From Alnus glutinosa (lineage: Eukaryota > Streptophyta > Magnoliopsida > Fagales > Betulaceae): 64,000 nucleotides of DNA. Positions 15,103-27,388 of this stretch are shown here, piece by piece. The notes below the pieces were generated by a model. It was not told the origin of the DNA. It worked only from the letters and a program-made list of their open reading frames with translations, and made no database searches. Each line of letters begins with the position of its first letter. Within the stretch, counting starts at the first letter, position 1. The stretch spans positions 5,893,071 to 5,957,070 of the forward strand of contig NC_084893.1 of assembly GCF_958979055.1 (NCBI RefSeq). The letters are read 5' to 3'. The translations under genes and the position numbers were made by a program.

Positions 15103-16141
15103 ATAAAAAACTGGGTAAAAAAAAAAAAAAAAAAAAAAATTGATATCAAAAGAAACTGATTTTTTTTTTCCTACTAAAGCTCATGGAAGTTGAGTGGCAA
15201 TATGAAGAAAATATAATAACTAGAAAGGGGTAAAAGGAAAGTTCTTAACCAATAGTCCATTTATAGCTAGCACAGCCAATTCCTCGAGACCCATTGGTGC
15301 AAACCTCAAATGTATGATTTCCATCCTGCAAGCCTGCATAAGAAACCCTCCTAGCCTCACAATCTGAAGCAATGCCATCATCCAGCTGCATCAACAAGTT
15401 TATCAACCAATAACTTTGTGAAAAAAGCCAAACAGATATCAAGAGAAAAACCAAAGCCAATGTTCGAATATTGGATTTGTATATTAGGTTGATTTGTTCC
15501 TGATTACCTTTTTTACATTCACTCCACCTACCACATTTCCCCTTTAAATACGGGTCATTTGTATTGTAAACAAATCAAGTAATAACAGCATAATGTAGTC
15601 CTTCGGGCTCTTCCCTAGCGGTGGACGTTCCTATATTCTAACAGCCAAACCAATAAAATCAAACCATGAGGAAACTTCTTCACTTCCCGCTTACCACTGA
15701 GGTGGAAAGAAAAACACGCGTGCGTGCGTGCACGCAAACGACCACACACAAAGCAAAAATTTATTCACCTATATGAACAAATATCAGGTATATGAACTGC
15801 AATTCTTCATTACAACAACCATATCACCTATAGAAAAATAATTTGAAGAAAAGAATAAACTGAATTCCAATTAGTTTTCTTGGGTAATCTAAAAGAAAAT
15901 TGAAGCTCATTACATCCATAGAGAGTTGAAAGATGTGCTAATTACTTTAAGCTCTTGAAGGAAGAAAACAAAAAAAATAAATAAATAAATAAATATTGTA
16001 TGGTAAAGTCCAAGAGCAAGTTCATTGAAACAATCACAACATCCCTGAAATCAACCGCCGTCTTAAATAAACTTAAGAATCATGAAACTGATTGCTAAAA
16101 GGAGGGAGGAAAAGAATAGAATCATAAAACTCAGAACCAAA

Positions 16142-16178
<37 letters not shown>

Positions 16179-16439
16179 ACCAAAAGATAAAAGCCAAAAA
16201 GAAGTAGCTTAAATTAGCATTAGAGTTCAGCATACCTTACAACTGACAGTACAGTTTGTGCAAGGGGCGCCATTCCAAGGCATGAAAACTTCAAAGACAA
16301 ATGTGGGTGAGTTGAGATGCGAGAATGCAGGGGGGGCCTTCAAGAACTTCACGGTGACCTCTGAGTAATCACAGTGTGCTCTGAAACTCAAAAGAGAAAG
16401 AACCCAGCAAAGCACCCACGAAAGCTTGAGCAAACCCAT
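7425..16439 (-). CDS. Large membrane protein: Ig-like ectodomain plus polytopic C-terminus
   Basis: Thirteen exons on the minus strand join in frame to 1058 residues: 16439-16236, 15385-15250, 14793-14657, 14068-13867, 13124-12886, 12404-12293, 12060-11916, 11655-11523, 11407-11225, 10214-9906, 9813-9758, 9326-9112, 8530-7425. All junctions are GT-AG. Residues 1-23 look like a signal peptide (MGLLKLSWVLCWVLSLLSF). Residues about 24-437 form repeated beta-rich modules with DTVPPTAYI- and FSEPC-type strings, resembling bacterial Ig-like/cadherin-like folds, with many N-glycosylation sequons and paired cysteines. From about 445 onward there are roughly eight hydrophobic segments, including blocks at about 450-475, 630-650, 675-720 and several between 830 and 980, with a polar serine-rich tail. 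I recognise it as a conserved plant family annotated only as transmembrane proteins. A channel or transporter role is conceivable from the layout but unproven. Confidence 0.85.
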
Positions 16440-16687
16440 TTGAGAAACCCAAAATTTACAAGCAAAGGAGACGCATTTGTGGGGTTTGTGTAGACAGTAG
16501 TGTTGAACAGTAAGAGCTGGGCATTGTGAGGAAACAGTGGTGAAAGTGTGATAGAGAGACTGATACAAGTAAAAGAGAGTGGTTTAAAAGGAAGGATGAG
16601 TTTGGACTGTTTAGTGGTAGATGAAGGTTCTGTTAAGGATAGTGCACATGAGACCAGTAAACAAGACAATACACGGCTAGATAAGTA

Positions 16688-16728
<41 letters not shown>

Positions 16729-18162
16729 TTTTCTAAAGTACAAGGGATTTGAATCAGGAGTACTATGACCTGAAGACAGACAGGAAGACAGGAAAGAAGG
16801 ATTACTGGTGTTTTTAACTGCTTACTAGAGGGGCTCAAAGCAGTAGCCACTAGCCCCTGCCCAGTTTAAGGATTAAGATCCTGTCCCATATCTATTGGAT
16901 TGCAAATTTGCACGGGGTACAATAGTTTAAATATGATAAATGGACGGTTTATAATTTGTTTTACATTATCCATGTAGATTAAATATTTGTTACCTCTACG
17001 ATCACCAAACTCCAATTAAATCGCTACCACTAGTCTATCATTACCAACAAAAGTTACTCTTTCTTCAAATCGGTAGTTCGACCACTTTCTTTTGGTTATC
17101 GGGGTAGTTTGATCATTTTTAAATTGATCTTTGAAACGCTCGAACCCGCCTTTTTTGTCGAAAAAAGATAGTAATTTTTTATAGTGACGACGGTAGAATG
17201 GTAGTAACGTTGTGGCAATGAGGTATTACTAGAGCTGTAGTAGTCATGGTGGAGGTAGATGCTGGCGGTTAAAAATAGAGAGAAAAAAAAAAGGTTTTTA
17301 GCTTGTTTGACATTCATTTTCACTCAATTTTTTGTTTAGAGGCATCAACATTTACCTATGTCTATTTATCTTCTACAATAATTTTTTGTGTTGATGTTAA
17401 TATCTTCCGAAAAGCTATGAAAAAGACCATGGGAAGTTGAGTGAAAAGTGAATGTGAAAGTAAAAAAATTAAGAAAACATTAGTAACGCTAGTGCGTTTT
17501 TCCTTTTGGGTAGAAAGGAAAAAGTATGCCCAAAAGACGCTATCAAACAAACATTTAAGTTTTAATTATTATTGATAATACGACAGATGTAGACGATTCA
17601 TTTAAAATGACCGATCAGGATTCAAATTACTGTATCTTGTAATATTTCATTGAATCTCGATCCTCAGTTTAACATTCCCACTATAACACAGTTGAAAAAT
17701 CAATCTTAATGTCATCTAGCAGATGAACTCTGCAGACATAACATGATTAAAATAGGAAGTTAATCACTAAGTTCAAATCAAATTCTTTGGGAGTGTAAAA
17801 TATAAAAAAATATTAGAGCAAAAGTAAATTTTAAGGTCCATAAAAAGCATGCCACCTTTTTAGTTCACTTTGATTATAAGGGCCAATATTTATTGGGCTA
17901 AATAATATTATATTTTGCAGCAGCATGTCGACATCCTACACAAGTATGATTATTATATTTAGCATCTGTACTTTGGGTCGACTTTAATATATCAATTTGT
18001 GATTTAATATATCAATTTTTATGTAAATATTTTTTATACATTATTTTAATTTAAATAGATTATAAAGATGACATATTATGTTTTTCGGTCTCTTCTTTGG
18101 AGACACATAATTTAAAATTTTGAACTTAACAAGATTAGACTAAAAAAATACTAAAAGATGTT
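16440..18162. other. Upstream region of the membrane-protein gene and adjoining intergenic DNA
   Basis: The first part should hold the promoter and 5' leader of the minus-strand gene. A GA tract at about 16694-16725 reads (CT)n in the coding direction, as in the glutaredoxin leader. A second GA tract at about 16145-16177 lies inside that gene's first intron. Beyond 16.9 kb I see only AT-rich sequence and no supportable gene. Confidence 0.5.
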
Positions 18163-18435
18163 GGCTTCGTTTGGAATCTCCTTTCCCTTTTCCTTTCCTT
18201 TGAAATTTTTTTTTTAATAATTAAAAAATAGGATTGATGTGATATAAAGTTAAAATAATTTATATGAAAAAGTGAGAAAAATTTGTATTGTAGTGAGTTT
18301 TTTATTTAAAAAGTAATAAAAAAGTGTTGATGTGATATAAAAAGTGAAAAAAATTAAGAATGTTTTGAAATTGATATTTTTTGGGAGAAGTGAAGGGGAG
18401 GGAAGGGGAGGGAAAGGGGGATTTCAAACGGGGCC
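18163..18435. mobile_element. MITE-like foldback element
   Basis: The left end reads GGCTTCGTTTGGAATCTCC and the right end, on the minus strand, GGCCCCGTTTGAAATCCCCC. These form imperfect terminal inverted repeats around an AT-rich centre. No clear target-site duplication was found. It is non-coding and probably hAT-like from the terminal GG...CGTTTG pattern. Confidence 0.5.
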
Positions 18436-21352
18436 GTTATCTTACAGGTAAATTATAGCTTTTTTTAACTGCATATTGACAAAACAAAATTTAACCCAAA
18501 TAAAAAATTACAAGTGAGTAAAAATATAGTTGCTACTGATTAAATTACTGGAATTAGGGAACAAAAGAAAGTTGTCAGATCGTCATTCTCTTTTGAGACA
18601 CAAAGATTATGTGAGCAAAGATGGAATGTCTGTTAACATATTTTGGAGGGTGGTATTTTTTTTTTAAAAAAAAAAAAATGAAAAACTGTGTTGATGTAAG
18701 GCTACCGGCTCGTGTCGATTTGGGTCGAGTTGACTCATATGTCAATTAGATATGAGTCTACCCGACCCTTCTAGTTAAACAAGTTAAACTCTTCAATCAT
18801 AACATGATCCACTTAAATAGGCGGATGACCTAACACGACCGACGTAACCTATTTAATAACAAGTCGCGTTGGATTCACCCAAACACGATTCGTTTAACCC
18901 ATTTCGATATGTATATGAATTTAAATATAAAAATAATTTTTACGTAAATATAAATTTTAGCCTTTTAGTTTTTTTTTTTTTTAAAAAAATCGAATTTAAT
19001 TTATACGGGTTATACGAGTCACCCATGGATTAAGCAAATTCACCTGGAACTGACAAGTTTATTAATCAAGTTAATTCGGGCCGATCCGAAATGATCAAAA
19101 CCCGATTATACAAAACCCTAATCTATTAATTTCATATTAGCTTTGCAGACCAGGTCAAAAATTGACAGCCCGACTCTGATAGGACATAAAGGTAAAAATT
19201 GCATTTTTAAAAGTAGTGTGTTTTAAGTTGTTTATTAATGTATTTATTTGTATTAAAAAAAAAAAAAAAAAAAAAGAAGAAGATAAAAATATAGTCGTTA
19301 ATGCTACACGGTTCCGTTACTTGTTCCACGCTTGCATTTTTTATTCTCTAATGATTTAAAGATAACTCTACTTTTTAGGCTCCTGAGATCGGGCCCTCTC
19401 ACAACTCACAAGTAGGCCTCACTGTTTGTTTCATTCATGTGAAGAGAATGAATCAATGTCGTTTCCAATCTGAACCAAAAAAAAAAACAAAAAACATGTT
19501 AATATATATTCTGATGATTATATTGTCTTTGGTTCCAAAAGATAAGAAAATGCCTCGGCAAATTTCTCCCCATTCGTCACTGCTAATGTAATGTATCCCC
19601 CCCAGGAATGGTGTGATTGGTTCAGATTAGGGGCCATCAATTAAAGCGCTGGTGTCTGTAGCGCCGAAGAGAAAGTGATTGAAAATGAAGATCTAACACG
19701 TTCATATGCTGACAAAATGCAGTCAGTAATAATTGTAACACAAAAAAAAAAAAAAAAGGTCTTTGAAGCTCAACCTCAAATACACAATCCTTTCCCTAGC
19801 CTCCTCAAGACTTTCTATCACACGTGTTATTGTCATGGGCTTATGTTTGGATTACAATTTTTGACTCCACCTTCTTGTCTTACACTTTTTCAACATGAAA
19901 TTAGAGAATCCCATCAAGCTATTTATTCCAAAAGTTTCACTAAATTTCAGAAAAAAATTAAAATTTGTTTCATATATAAGCTCTTTACTTTTTCTTCAAA
20001 TTTAGCTCACAAATTTCATGAGCTATTTATTTATTTATTATTTTTTTAGTTTCATTTTTTCTTTTTTCTCATTTGTTAGGAGTAGTTGCTTAAAACTAAT
20101 AAAAAATTAATATTTAGTTAAAAATAGAGAAATCTTTTGAGAGTTTGGTATATAAAGTTTGTTAAATGTAGTAATTAAAATAACAAAAGTAGTTTTTTTT
20201 TAGCTAAAATAAAGTTAAAGTTTGGAGAGCTTGTTAGAGATGCTCTTAAAGAGTTTTTGTTTTTGAAAATATGCTCTTAAAGAGTTAAGCTCGAGGAGTT
20301 TAACCCGTTTAATTAAAATGATTAGGTTATAGATAACTTATATAATCTTATATATATTTATCGACATAACCCAAACCCAATACACGAGGCTTGCAATTTT
20401 TCACATGATCACGAATCTGATACAAACCCAACACGAAATTAGTGAGATAAGGTTAAGAAATCTGACCCGTTTAATTAAATTAGTCAAGTTAAAGTTAACC
20501 TATATAATTTTATACTTATTCTCTGATACGATCCAAACCCAACACACTCCTACTTATATTCCCATTTTCCGTTTAAATTCTCTCATTTTCCAAATTTAAT
20601 AGGATATATATTACCAAATAGTAAACAAATAGTGACATCATTTACAAATTATAAATGACGTAATATGTAGTCCTATTCCGCTATTTTTCTGGCCCTAAGC
20701 TGTGAATGCCAGACTAGCGAAAGCATGCAAAAGTTGGACCACGGGCTCATTGAATTTTTAGCAGGCTTTAATTCTTAAATGTCCAGCGTTTCATGTCAGA
20801 GGATACCCAATTCACAGGCAAGCTAAGAACAATCCCTCTTTTTTCTATGCAGCTTAGGACAGTCTATTATAAGAGGTTCCACTAGGCTTAAGCTCAGGTC
20901 AAGCATGAGACCACCTGGGTCAAAATCAGATGCTTCTGTCTATATGTGAGGGAAGGCCCACGCAAGAGAACCTTTGACTGATAATTATGTCTCTGGTTTT
21001 GGAGGGAGGTTTTGGAGGGAGGGCATGTGATGTGACGTGAGTCTTCCCCAGCTTGCAGGGAATGAACTGTAAGCACAAAAATAAGCGCATTCGTCTATTA
21101 CAAGGCTTTCTTGACCTCAAGTTATACTAACAATTTTTTTGTCTGAATTTGAAGCAACAGGTTGATGAATTTCTCTGTCCCAGTTACCAAATGATGGAAA
21201 ACAAGGGTGGGGAAAAAGGTTCAGCTTAAGGATTGCATAACTGGAGAACTGAAATATAGAAAACTCAAGCAAGTGTAGGAGAGATTGTGAAACAGTGGGT
21301 TTCTCCAATTCCTCCATTGTTACAATATAGTTTTATAAACAGAAGCCCAAAA
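18436..21352. other. Intergenic DNA with hAT-like repeat remnants
   Basis: No gene recognised. About 18.70-19.19 kb and 20.29-20.56 kb are rich in short GGGTT/AACCC-type words (for example AACCCGTTTAATTAAA and CCAAACCCAACAC, the latter twice), as in several plant foldback elements. A 66-codon open frame on the minus strand at 21117-21317 starts with ATG and looks compositionally exon-like. I know of no relative for it and do not call it a gene. Confidence 0.4.
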
Positions 21353-21726
21353 TGTCAGCAAATATTAGTTCATTGATAGGGATAAGATTATGATTAGATA
21401 GGTTTAATAGTTGAGTTGGAATGGAATTCTTACTCATTAGGATAAGATTATTTAATATTAGGAATCAGGATTAAACTTTATTTGAATTTGAATATTATAA
21501 CTTTAGGTGTTATCCCTTTAAGCTTTATCTACTTGTATTTTCTATTTAAAGACCATTTGGCTATTAATGAGATCGGAGAATGAATTAGTGAAATTGTGGT
21601 CTTCTCTAACTCTGAGTGGAATATTGTGATGTTCTTCTACCCTAAGTGAAGAATTGTGGTCTCTTCTACTTGAAAGAAGCTATCAAATCCCATCTCACAG
21701 TACTACCCAACCTCGGGTACCTATCA
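21353..21726 (+). mobile_element. Possible copia-type LTR remnant
   Basis: The segment starts TGTCAGCAAATATTAGTTC and contains a promoter-like CTATTTAAAGACC followed by a stretch resembling an LTR R-U5 region, ending near CCTCGGGTACCTATCA. TG...CA termini and this layout suit a copia LTR. No matching 5-bp flanks were found and no internal retrotransposon coding lies beside it. The boundaries are a guess. Confidence 0.35.
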
Positions 21727-22482
21727 TTCACTCTCTTTGCATTGAAGTCCTTGGCGCGTGTGTGTGGCTACACATATTAAAGGCAGCAGACTGCAACTGA
21801 CTTTAAAGCTAAAGACATAGGTTCGATAGAATCGAGTGGAGCTCTTGCTCAAGCACTCAAGCTAAAGACCAAGCAATGCCTAAGCAGGGCATAAGCTAAA
21901 CCATCACCAATAACTTTATGAGATGATGGCTAGATTCATCTCGTTTCCTAATTTTTTGCTTCCTCTTTAAATTTGGATAAAAGTTCTCTTAAAGTTTGTG
22001 TAGTTTACCTTTTATCAGCAATGCTGCTAAAGCAAGCACAAAAGCTAAAGGGCAAACCAACTTGCATCAACGTTAGAAGTGATCAACAATTTCAGTTATC
22101 ACATGAGAACATATTTTAAAGATCATGTCTACCAAATACAGTCTTGAGTTTAAGACAATGTCCACCCTCTTCGAGGTCAACCACTAGAAAAAAAGTATTA
22201 ACTGTTACTTTTTTTTTTCTCCGACAGAAAAATAAAAGGATCCCTTTTCTCAAGGATGGATGTAGGAGGACCACCTTAGATGCATGACAGCAATATTTTA
22301 TAGTGGTATAACATAGCGGGAACCAAACTATCTTCTTGAATCATGTTAAGTGGAGGAAGAAAGATTAGGTACCATGTCCAAACATACCTAATGAAGCAAA
22401 AATAAAGATTCCCCAGAAGTTACTTTGGTTGAACCTGAATCTTTCTGACTGCAATTAAACAAATGCGCTTAGATCTCGTAAA
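21727..22482. other. Intergenic DNA downstream of the DPH7-like gene
   Basis: No gene was seen. The part nearest 22482 should include the 3' untranslated region of the minus-strand WD40 gene. Confidence 0.4.
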
Positions 22483-23402
22483 TCATTTTGCAATATCACT
22501 TTGTGGCATCCATAGCCGAAGAAGACGGTCATAAAATGAGCAAGTAGCCACCAGAGTACTCTTATTTTTGCCATCCTGGAAAGATTCCCCTCTCTGCCAA
22601 TCTGCCCCGTATGCAAGTGAGCCATGCTTGCTATAAGTTTCAAGCACTTCAGCCTTATCCCCTTCCATCTTAACAACTGCAAACCCATTGTGCATGCAAG
22701 CTGCCAAGACAAGGCCCGGTACAATGGGGTGGGGCTTGATTCTCCAGACACCTCCCCCCAAACAAATTGAAGTTTCATTTACAGGTTTTGAGATTGATCT
22801 TACATCCCATACCCTCAAATACTCATCATAGCAACCAGTAAATAGGGTATTAGGGTCACTGGGGTTCTTCACTATGCAACAAACACCCATCTTATGAACC
22901 TTGGTATTCTGAAATGCTAACTTAGAAGGAGTATCCCGCAAATCCCAACAACTGAATTTGCAGTCATCTGAACCAGTGTATACCAGTTGAGGTTGGTGGA
23001 TATCGAAGGAAGATGCCCAAAGCTCAAAATCATGTGCTTTCCATTCTTGTTGTACTTCCATTTGGGACTCCAATAAGGAAACCATTGAGACAGATCCATC
23101 AGAAAGCCCCACTGTGATTGATGTGGCTGAGGGGTTCCAGTCAAGGCAAAGGCACATGGAAGAACTGATTTTATCTCCACTTATCTCTTTCAATAAAACC
23201 CCTGCATCAACAATTAAAATTGAAAAGGAAACAGATGATAAGTTGATAACCAAAATTTGTAGCCTTGCTACTAGCCTACTACACTAGTTTCAGCTGAAGT
23301 CACTTATCCAAAAAAAAAAAAATGAAAGCATTTTTCATTGCCACCATTTTTACAAGTGTAACTCATGCTCTACATTTTGTATGAAACTCAAAGGAATTGA
23401 CA

Positions 23403-23438
<36 letters not shown>

Positions 23439-23920
23439 TCTTGGAAAATACCATTGAAAAGGAAAAGATAATCTTAACGGCTTCTATTAAACATCTTTGA
23501 ACAATTTTTACATTTTCCTTCCCCTTTCTCCATACTTTCTGAGAAACAAAGAAACAAACTGGCCACTAAATTATATGTTATCGAAGTAGAAAACATACCT
23601 TCTGCTCCATCTAAACAGCTCTCAAGACTGTGAAATCTCAAACAACCATCAGCATCCGCTTGAGCAAGCAAACAACCCACATTACCCCCAACTGGGCTCC
23701 ACTTCATATCAAATATGCCCGCTGTATCCACCCGATGAAACAAATCAAGGCAACCCATGTTAGCATCTACATTGAAGAGCGATATGCTCCCAGATCGACT
23801 TGGCTGATCACCCTCTTGCAGCATGTACGTCGAAGCTGCCAGAACATGACGGTAAGTATCATGTGGACAAAACTCCACACAATCAGCATTGCCATCTAGA
23901 GAGCAATGTGCCACATCCAT
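22483..23920 (-). CDS. DPH7: DPH7-like WD40 protein (diphthine methyltransferase family)
   Basis: Two exons, 23920-23599 and 23201-22483, give 346 residues. Eukaryotic DPH7 (WDR85, yeast Rrt2) hydrolyses the methyl ester of methylated diphthine on elongation factor 2, the step before final amidation to diphthamide. WD40 repeats run through the protein, with degenerate GH...WD units such as VYTGSDDCKFSCWDLRD and LFTGCYDEYLRVWDVR. The C-terminal family signature HGSLAYGADW followed by CSFYDRLLRLW is present. I chose the start MDVAHC because it precedes the first WD strand and matches the family N-terminus. A cag|gt just upstream of the ATG could be the acceptor of a 5'-UTR intron. The protein should be cytosolic. 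Confidence 0.88.
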
Positions 23921-24349
23921 ACCTGAATTTTTGACAACAAAAAAAATCAAATGCAAATCTTCTATTATTGTAAAACAAGTTAATTTAGCAATACATGGAC
24001 ATTTCGTCGAACAGCTTGTGGACAACAATTCAAAAAGCAGCTTTAGCCACCATGTGGTAGCTTTGGTTTTACGACGAGAAAAAACACAAACCTAAAAGAA
24101 TACAATAAACATGGATTTCTGCAAAGCTTATGCTAAGAGAGACAGTTCAAGAAACGCCAAAGTGAAGGGACCAAAAGATTGAGGTCTTACCGTTATGTTA
24201 GTTGGGAATTTGGAAGTCGTTCCCGGGTTTAAGTTTTTGTATTTTTAATAGCAGTTTATGGGCTCAATAGTATGATGGGCCTGGGCTTGGGCTTGGGCCT
24301 GGGCCATATTATGATTTTCTTTTTTTTTTTTTTTTTTTTTTATAGTAAA
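23921..24349. other. Upstream region of the DPH7-like gene
   Basis: Presumed promoter and 5' leader of the minus-strand gene. Around 24.27-24.31 kb there is a short GGGCCTGGGCTTGGGCT-type run. Copies of GGCCCA/TGGGCC occur in plant promoters of housekeeping genes (site II or TCP-type elements), which would fit this gene. The assignment is inference. Confidence 0.4.
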
Positions 24350-24875
24350 GTCCATATTTCACGTACCTCTCAAACTACAACAAAATGTACAATGTCTCTA
24401 TCAAATTTTTAATTTGGACAATGTACCCCCAAACTACCAAAAATTGTCAATACTCCCCAATGACGAAAATGCCCTTAATAAATTAATAAAATACTAAAAT
24501 TTCAAAAATTAAAACTAAAACTAAAAAAAAAAAAAAAAATACAAAAAAACCAAGGGTTGCCAAATTTAAAAATTAAAAAAAAAATTAATTTCAATTTTTT
24601 CGTTTTTAAAAAAAAAATTAAATTTTCGTTTTTTTAAAAAATAAAATTTTTGTTTTTTTTTAAAATAAAAATTAATTTTTTTTCTTTTTCTGAATTTATA
24701 AAGGTATTTTTGTTTTATTGAAAAAATAGTAAGGTCATTTTTGTCTTTTTGCTGGCCTCTGAGGGACAATGACAATTTTTTAGTAATTTGGGGGGACATT
24801 TGTCCCAATTGAAAGTCTATGAGAACATTGTCAATTGGGTAATAATTTGAGGGAAGTATGTAGATTTTTCCATTC
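24350..24875. mobile_element. Long foldback element
   Basis: The left arm (TCCATATTTCACGTACCTCTC ... CCCCCAAACTACCAAAAATTG) is repeated in inverted, diverged form at the right. Read on the minus strand, the right arm gives TCTACATACTTCCCTC ... CCCCCCAAATTACTAAAAAATTG. Arms are roughly 110 bp and enclose an A/T-only centre. The same kind of element, better preserved, lies at 55876-56446. The ends are approximate. Confidence 0.55.
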
Positions 24876-25369
24876 TTTTTAATTTTTTTTTTATTTGTAG
24901 ATAAATGACAAATATTTGCAACTGTTTTTTAAACAAGTAAATAAGATCATGTGATTTTTCCCCCTCCCCATATTTGGATAATAGTAAGAAGAAGATGATG
25001 ATGTGTTTCAACATAAAGACTTATCGACTAAAATTTATTGTTTGTATTAATTTCCATTTACAAAGTAACAATTGTATGAACTAAATATTTTGTTTAATGA
25101 AAATATGTATATTTTGTAATTGGATAATATAAAGTGTACTTTGTTTTAATAGGCCCGTTCTAAAGTGGGTCAAATAAGTCTATACAATAATTATTTTCTT
25201 CTCTATTGTTTGGATTTACTTGCTCTAATTAATGATCCTCATCTTCCTTTTGATTGTACCCCTGTCCAAAAGCTTAAACCATTAATTTGGAATTGCTAAA
25301 AATATTTTACTAATGATTTTATTTTTTCAAGGTGTTTTTAGGGTTTTAGTGATGTTTCAAATTAGTTTA

Positions 25370-25400
<31 letters not shown>

Positions 25401-25556
25401 GTGAAATAGATATTTCAATTTAGTTGAGAAAAATTTTAAGTGGGGTCATATATTTGCTCTTGGGCATTAAGATTTTTTTTTTAAGCCTCCCCAACATGCT
25501 TAAAATATGTACTTTTTTAAGAATTATACAAGTGACAGTTTTTTGAAGCAAACCTA
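24876..25556. other. AT-rich intergenic DNA
   Basis: Contains homopolymer T runs (around 25.38-25.40 kb). No gene or bounded repeat was recognised. Confidence 0.4.
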
Positions 25557-26240
25557 TTGTATTTCAAGAATTATAAAAATGACATGCAGTGGTCTGTGGG
25601 TGACCGACCTGTTAGCCTTCGTTTCACAGTGGTAAGCAAAGCATTTGAATCATTTGAGGCTTTTCGAAGTGTTAATGCTCGGCAATATTTAGAGGAAGTA
25701 GCAGCAATTACTATGAACAATAGTTGGCAAGCCCCTACGAACGGTTTCTTCAAGGTCAATTAGAATGCGGTCGTGAATAAATACAACATAAAGATGCGTG
25801 TTGGTGTTATAGTCAAAAATAACATGGGAAAAGTGTTGGTAGCATTGTCGACGCCAAAAAACGATATCATTGCACCGGATATTGTAGGAGCCATGGAGCC
25901 GTTGTGGGTTGCAAATTTTTGTCGTGAATTTGGTCTGTATAGGGTGATATTGGAAGGTGATTCTTTCCAAGTAGTGTAGGTATGCGCTGCGAAAATATGG
26001 AAAGAAATTAGGATTGATATGGCCATGTAATTAAGGACACTAGAAAGAAACTGAAATGTTTATACAAATTGAATAACCATGTCAAGCGAAATTTAAATTG
26101 AGTGGCCTACCGCCCTATGAATGAACCATTATCTATGATGGATGAACTTGTTCTAATTGATAAAGTCCCTCATTGTATTTCTAACATTATCTTTGTTGAG
26201 CGATGCGCCGAAGATGTTTTTTTAATACAAGTTTCGCTCA
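25557..26240 (+). pseudogene. Relic of LINE-type RNase H domain
   Basis: Reading through stops and frame changes gives WQAPTNGFFKVN, then a block with GVIVKNNMGKVLVALSTPK and APDIVGAMEPLWVANFCREFG, then LYRVILEGDSFQVV. This is the order found in the RNase H-like (RVT_3) domain at the end of plant LINE reverse transcriptases and their domesticated fragments. The first stop falls where the family has the tryptophan of KVNWD. There is no reverse transcriptase upstream, so it is a truncated, inactive piece. Confidence 0.7.
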
Positions 26241-26902
26241 TTTCCTTTCAAAGAAGTAGTTATATTAACAGTGTGATTTGAATGTGTTATGAAACAACAT
26301 TTTACGTACATTTGTAAAGGAGAATTTAATTTATGATAATTTAATTTATGATTTAAGGAATCTATTCTTTGCTGAATAATATAAGATATGGGCATCTTTA
26401 GGCGGCGAATCGCTTGGAATTAGCACTTGACCATGACTCCATGAGAGAAACAACAAATTCTAGTTGTTTATATAAGTTAAATACTTCAATTTGTATTTAA
26501 GCTATGTTTGGTAAAGCGTTTTTGGGAAATTTTTTTTTTTTAGTTTTAAAAAAGTATTTTTCACATGACGTAAGTGTGAAAATTATTTTTTGTAATTTTA
26601 GACCTATTTTGTGTTTTAAGTTGTTTGTTGGAGTACACACATTGGCCATTCGTGTAATAAAAAATATATATATAAAAAAAGCTCAACATCAACTAGTCAT
26701 TTTGACTAGTTGCTACCATTCTCAACGATGCATAAGTTAATTTTTCTTTTTTCTTTTTTTTTTTTTTTTAAAAAAAAAACCTGATTCTATCTCCTCTTTT
26801 TGAAATAATGAAAATAAATAAAAATAATGATATTTTAAATATAATAGTAAAAGTGTTAGCTAAAATGTTAAGCCGGATGTATGCGTCTTAAAAAAAGTAG
26901 AT
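26241..26902. other. AT-rich intergenic DNA
   Basis: Poly-T runs near 26.53 and 26.75 kb. No gene recognised. Confidence 0.4.
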
Positions 26903-27388
26903 AGCTAAAATTAGGGGTGTACAAACGGTTATAACCGGTGGATATTTGCTAAAATCGCTAACCGCCTAGGTGGAAGCGGTTATTTTTATAACCGTCGGTT
27001 AGCGGTTAGCCGATTATTGAGTAGATAACCGACGGTTATATAACTGCTTTTTAATTTAGGTTTTGGGCCGATTTTAGCCACTTTTGGGCCTTGTTTTAGT
27101 GCAGGTTTTAAATCCAAAATCCAAAATAGTAACAAATCCAAATCTAAAACATAACAAATCCAAATAACCAAATACAAACAAATTCAAAACCCAAACATTA
27201 CAAATCCAAATATAAATCCAAAACATTACAAATCTAAAATTATATTTTAATATATATATATAAAAGCGGTTAGCGGTTAGTGGTTATTAATCGCTTTTTC
27301 AAAACCCTATAACCGCTAACTGTCTCCGTCTAGGTGGTTAGCGGTTAGTGGTTAGAATTGCTCTGTCTGTACACCCTTAAGCTAAAAT
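26903..27388. mobile_element. hAT-like foldback element with direct-repeat flanks
   Basis: The element spans 26912-27379. The ends are TAGGGGTGTACA and, read on the minus strand, TAAGGGTGTACA. The interior is rich in inverted copies of GCGGTTAGCGGTTAG, so it can form hairpins. It is flanked by the exact 9-bp repeat AGCTAAAAT (26903-26911 and 27380-27388). hAT elements make 8-bp duplications and the ninth base could be chance. It is non-coding. Confidence 0.75.

Noticed and set aside
21117-21317. 66-codon minus-strand frame as a gene
   Set aside because: It has an ATG and plausible composition, but no known relative, no evident splice partners and an LTR-like sequence immediately upstream. 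It is mentioned only as a possibility.
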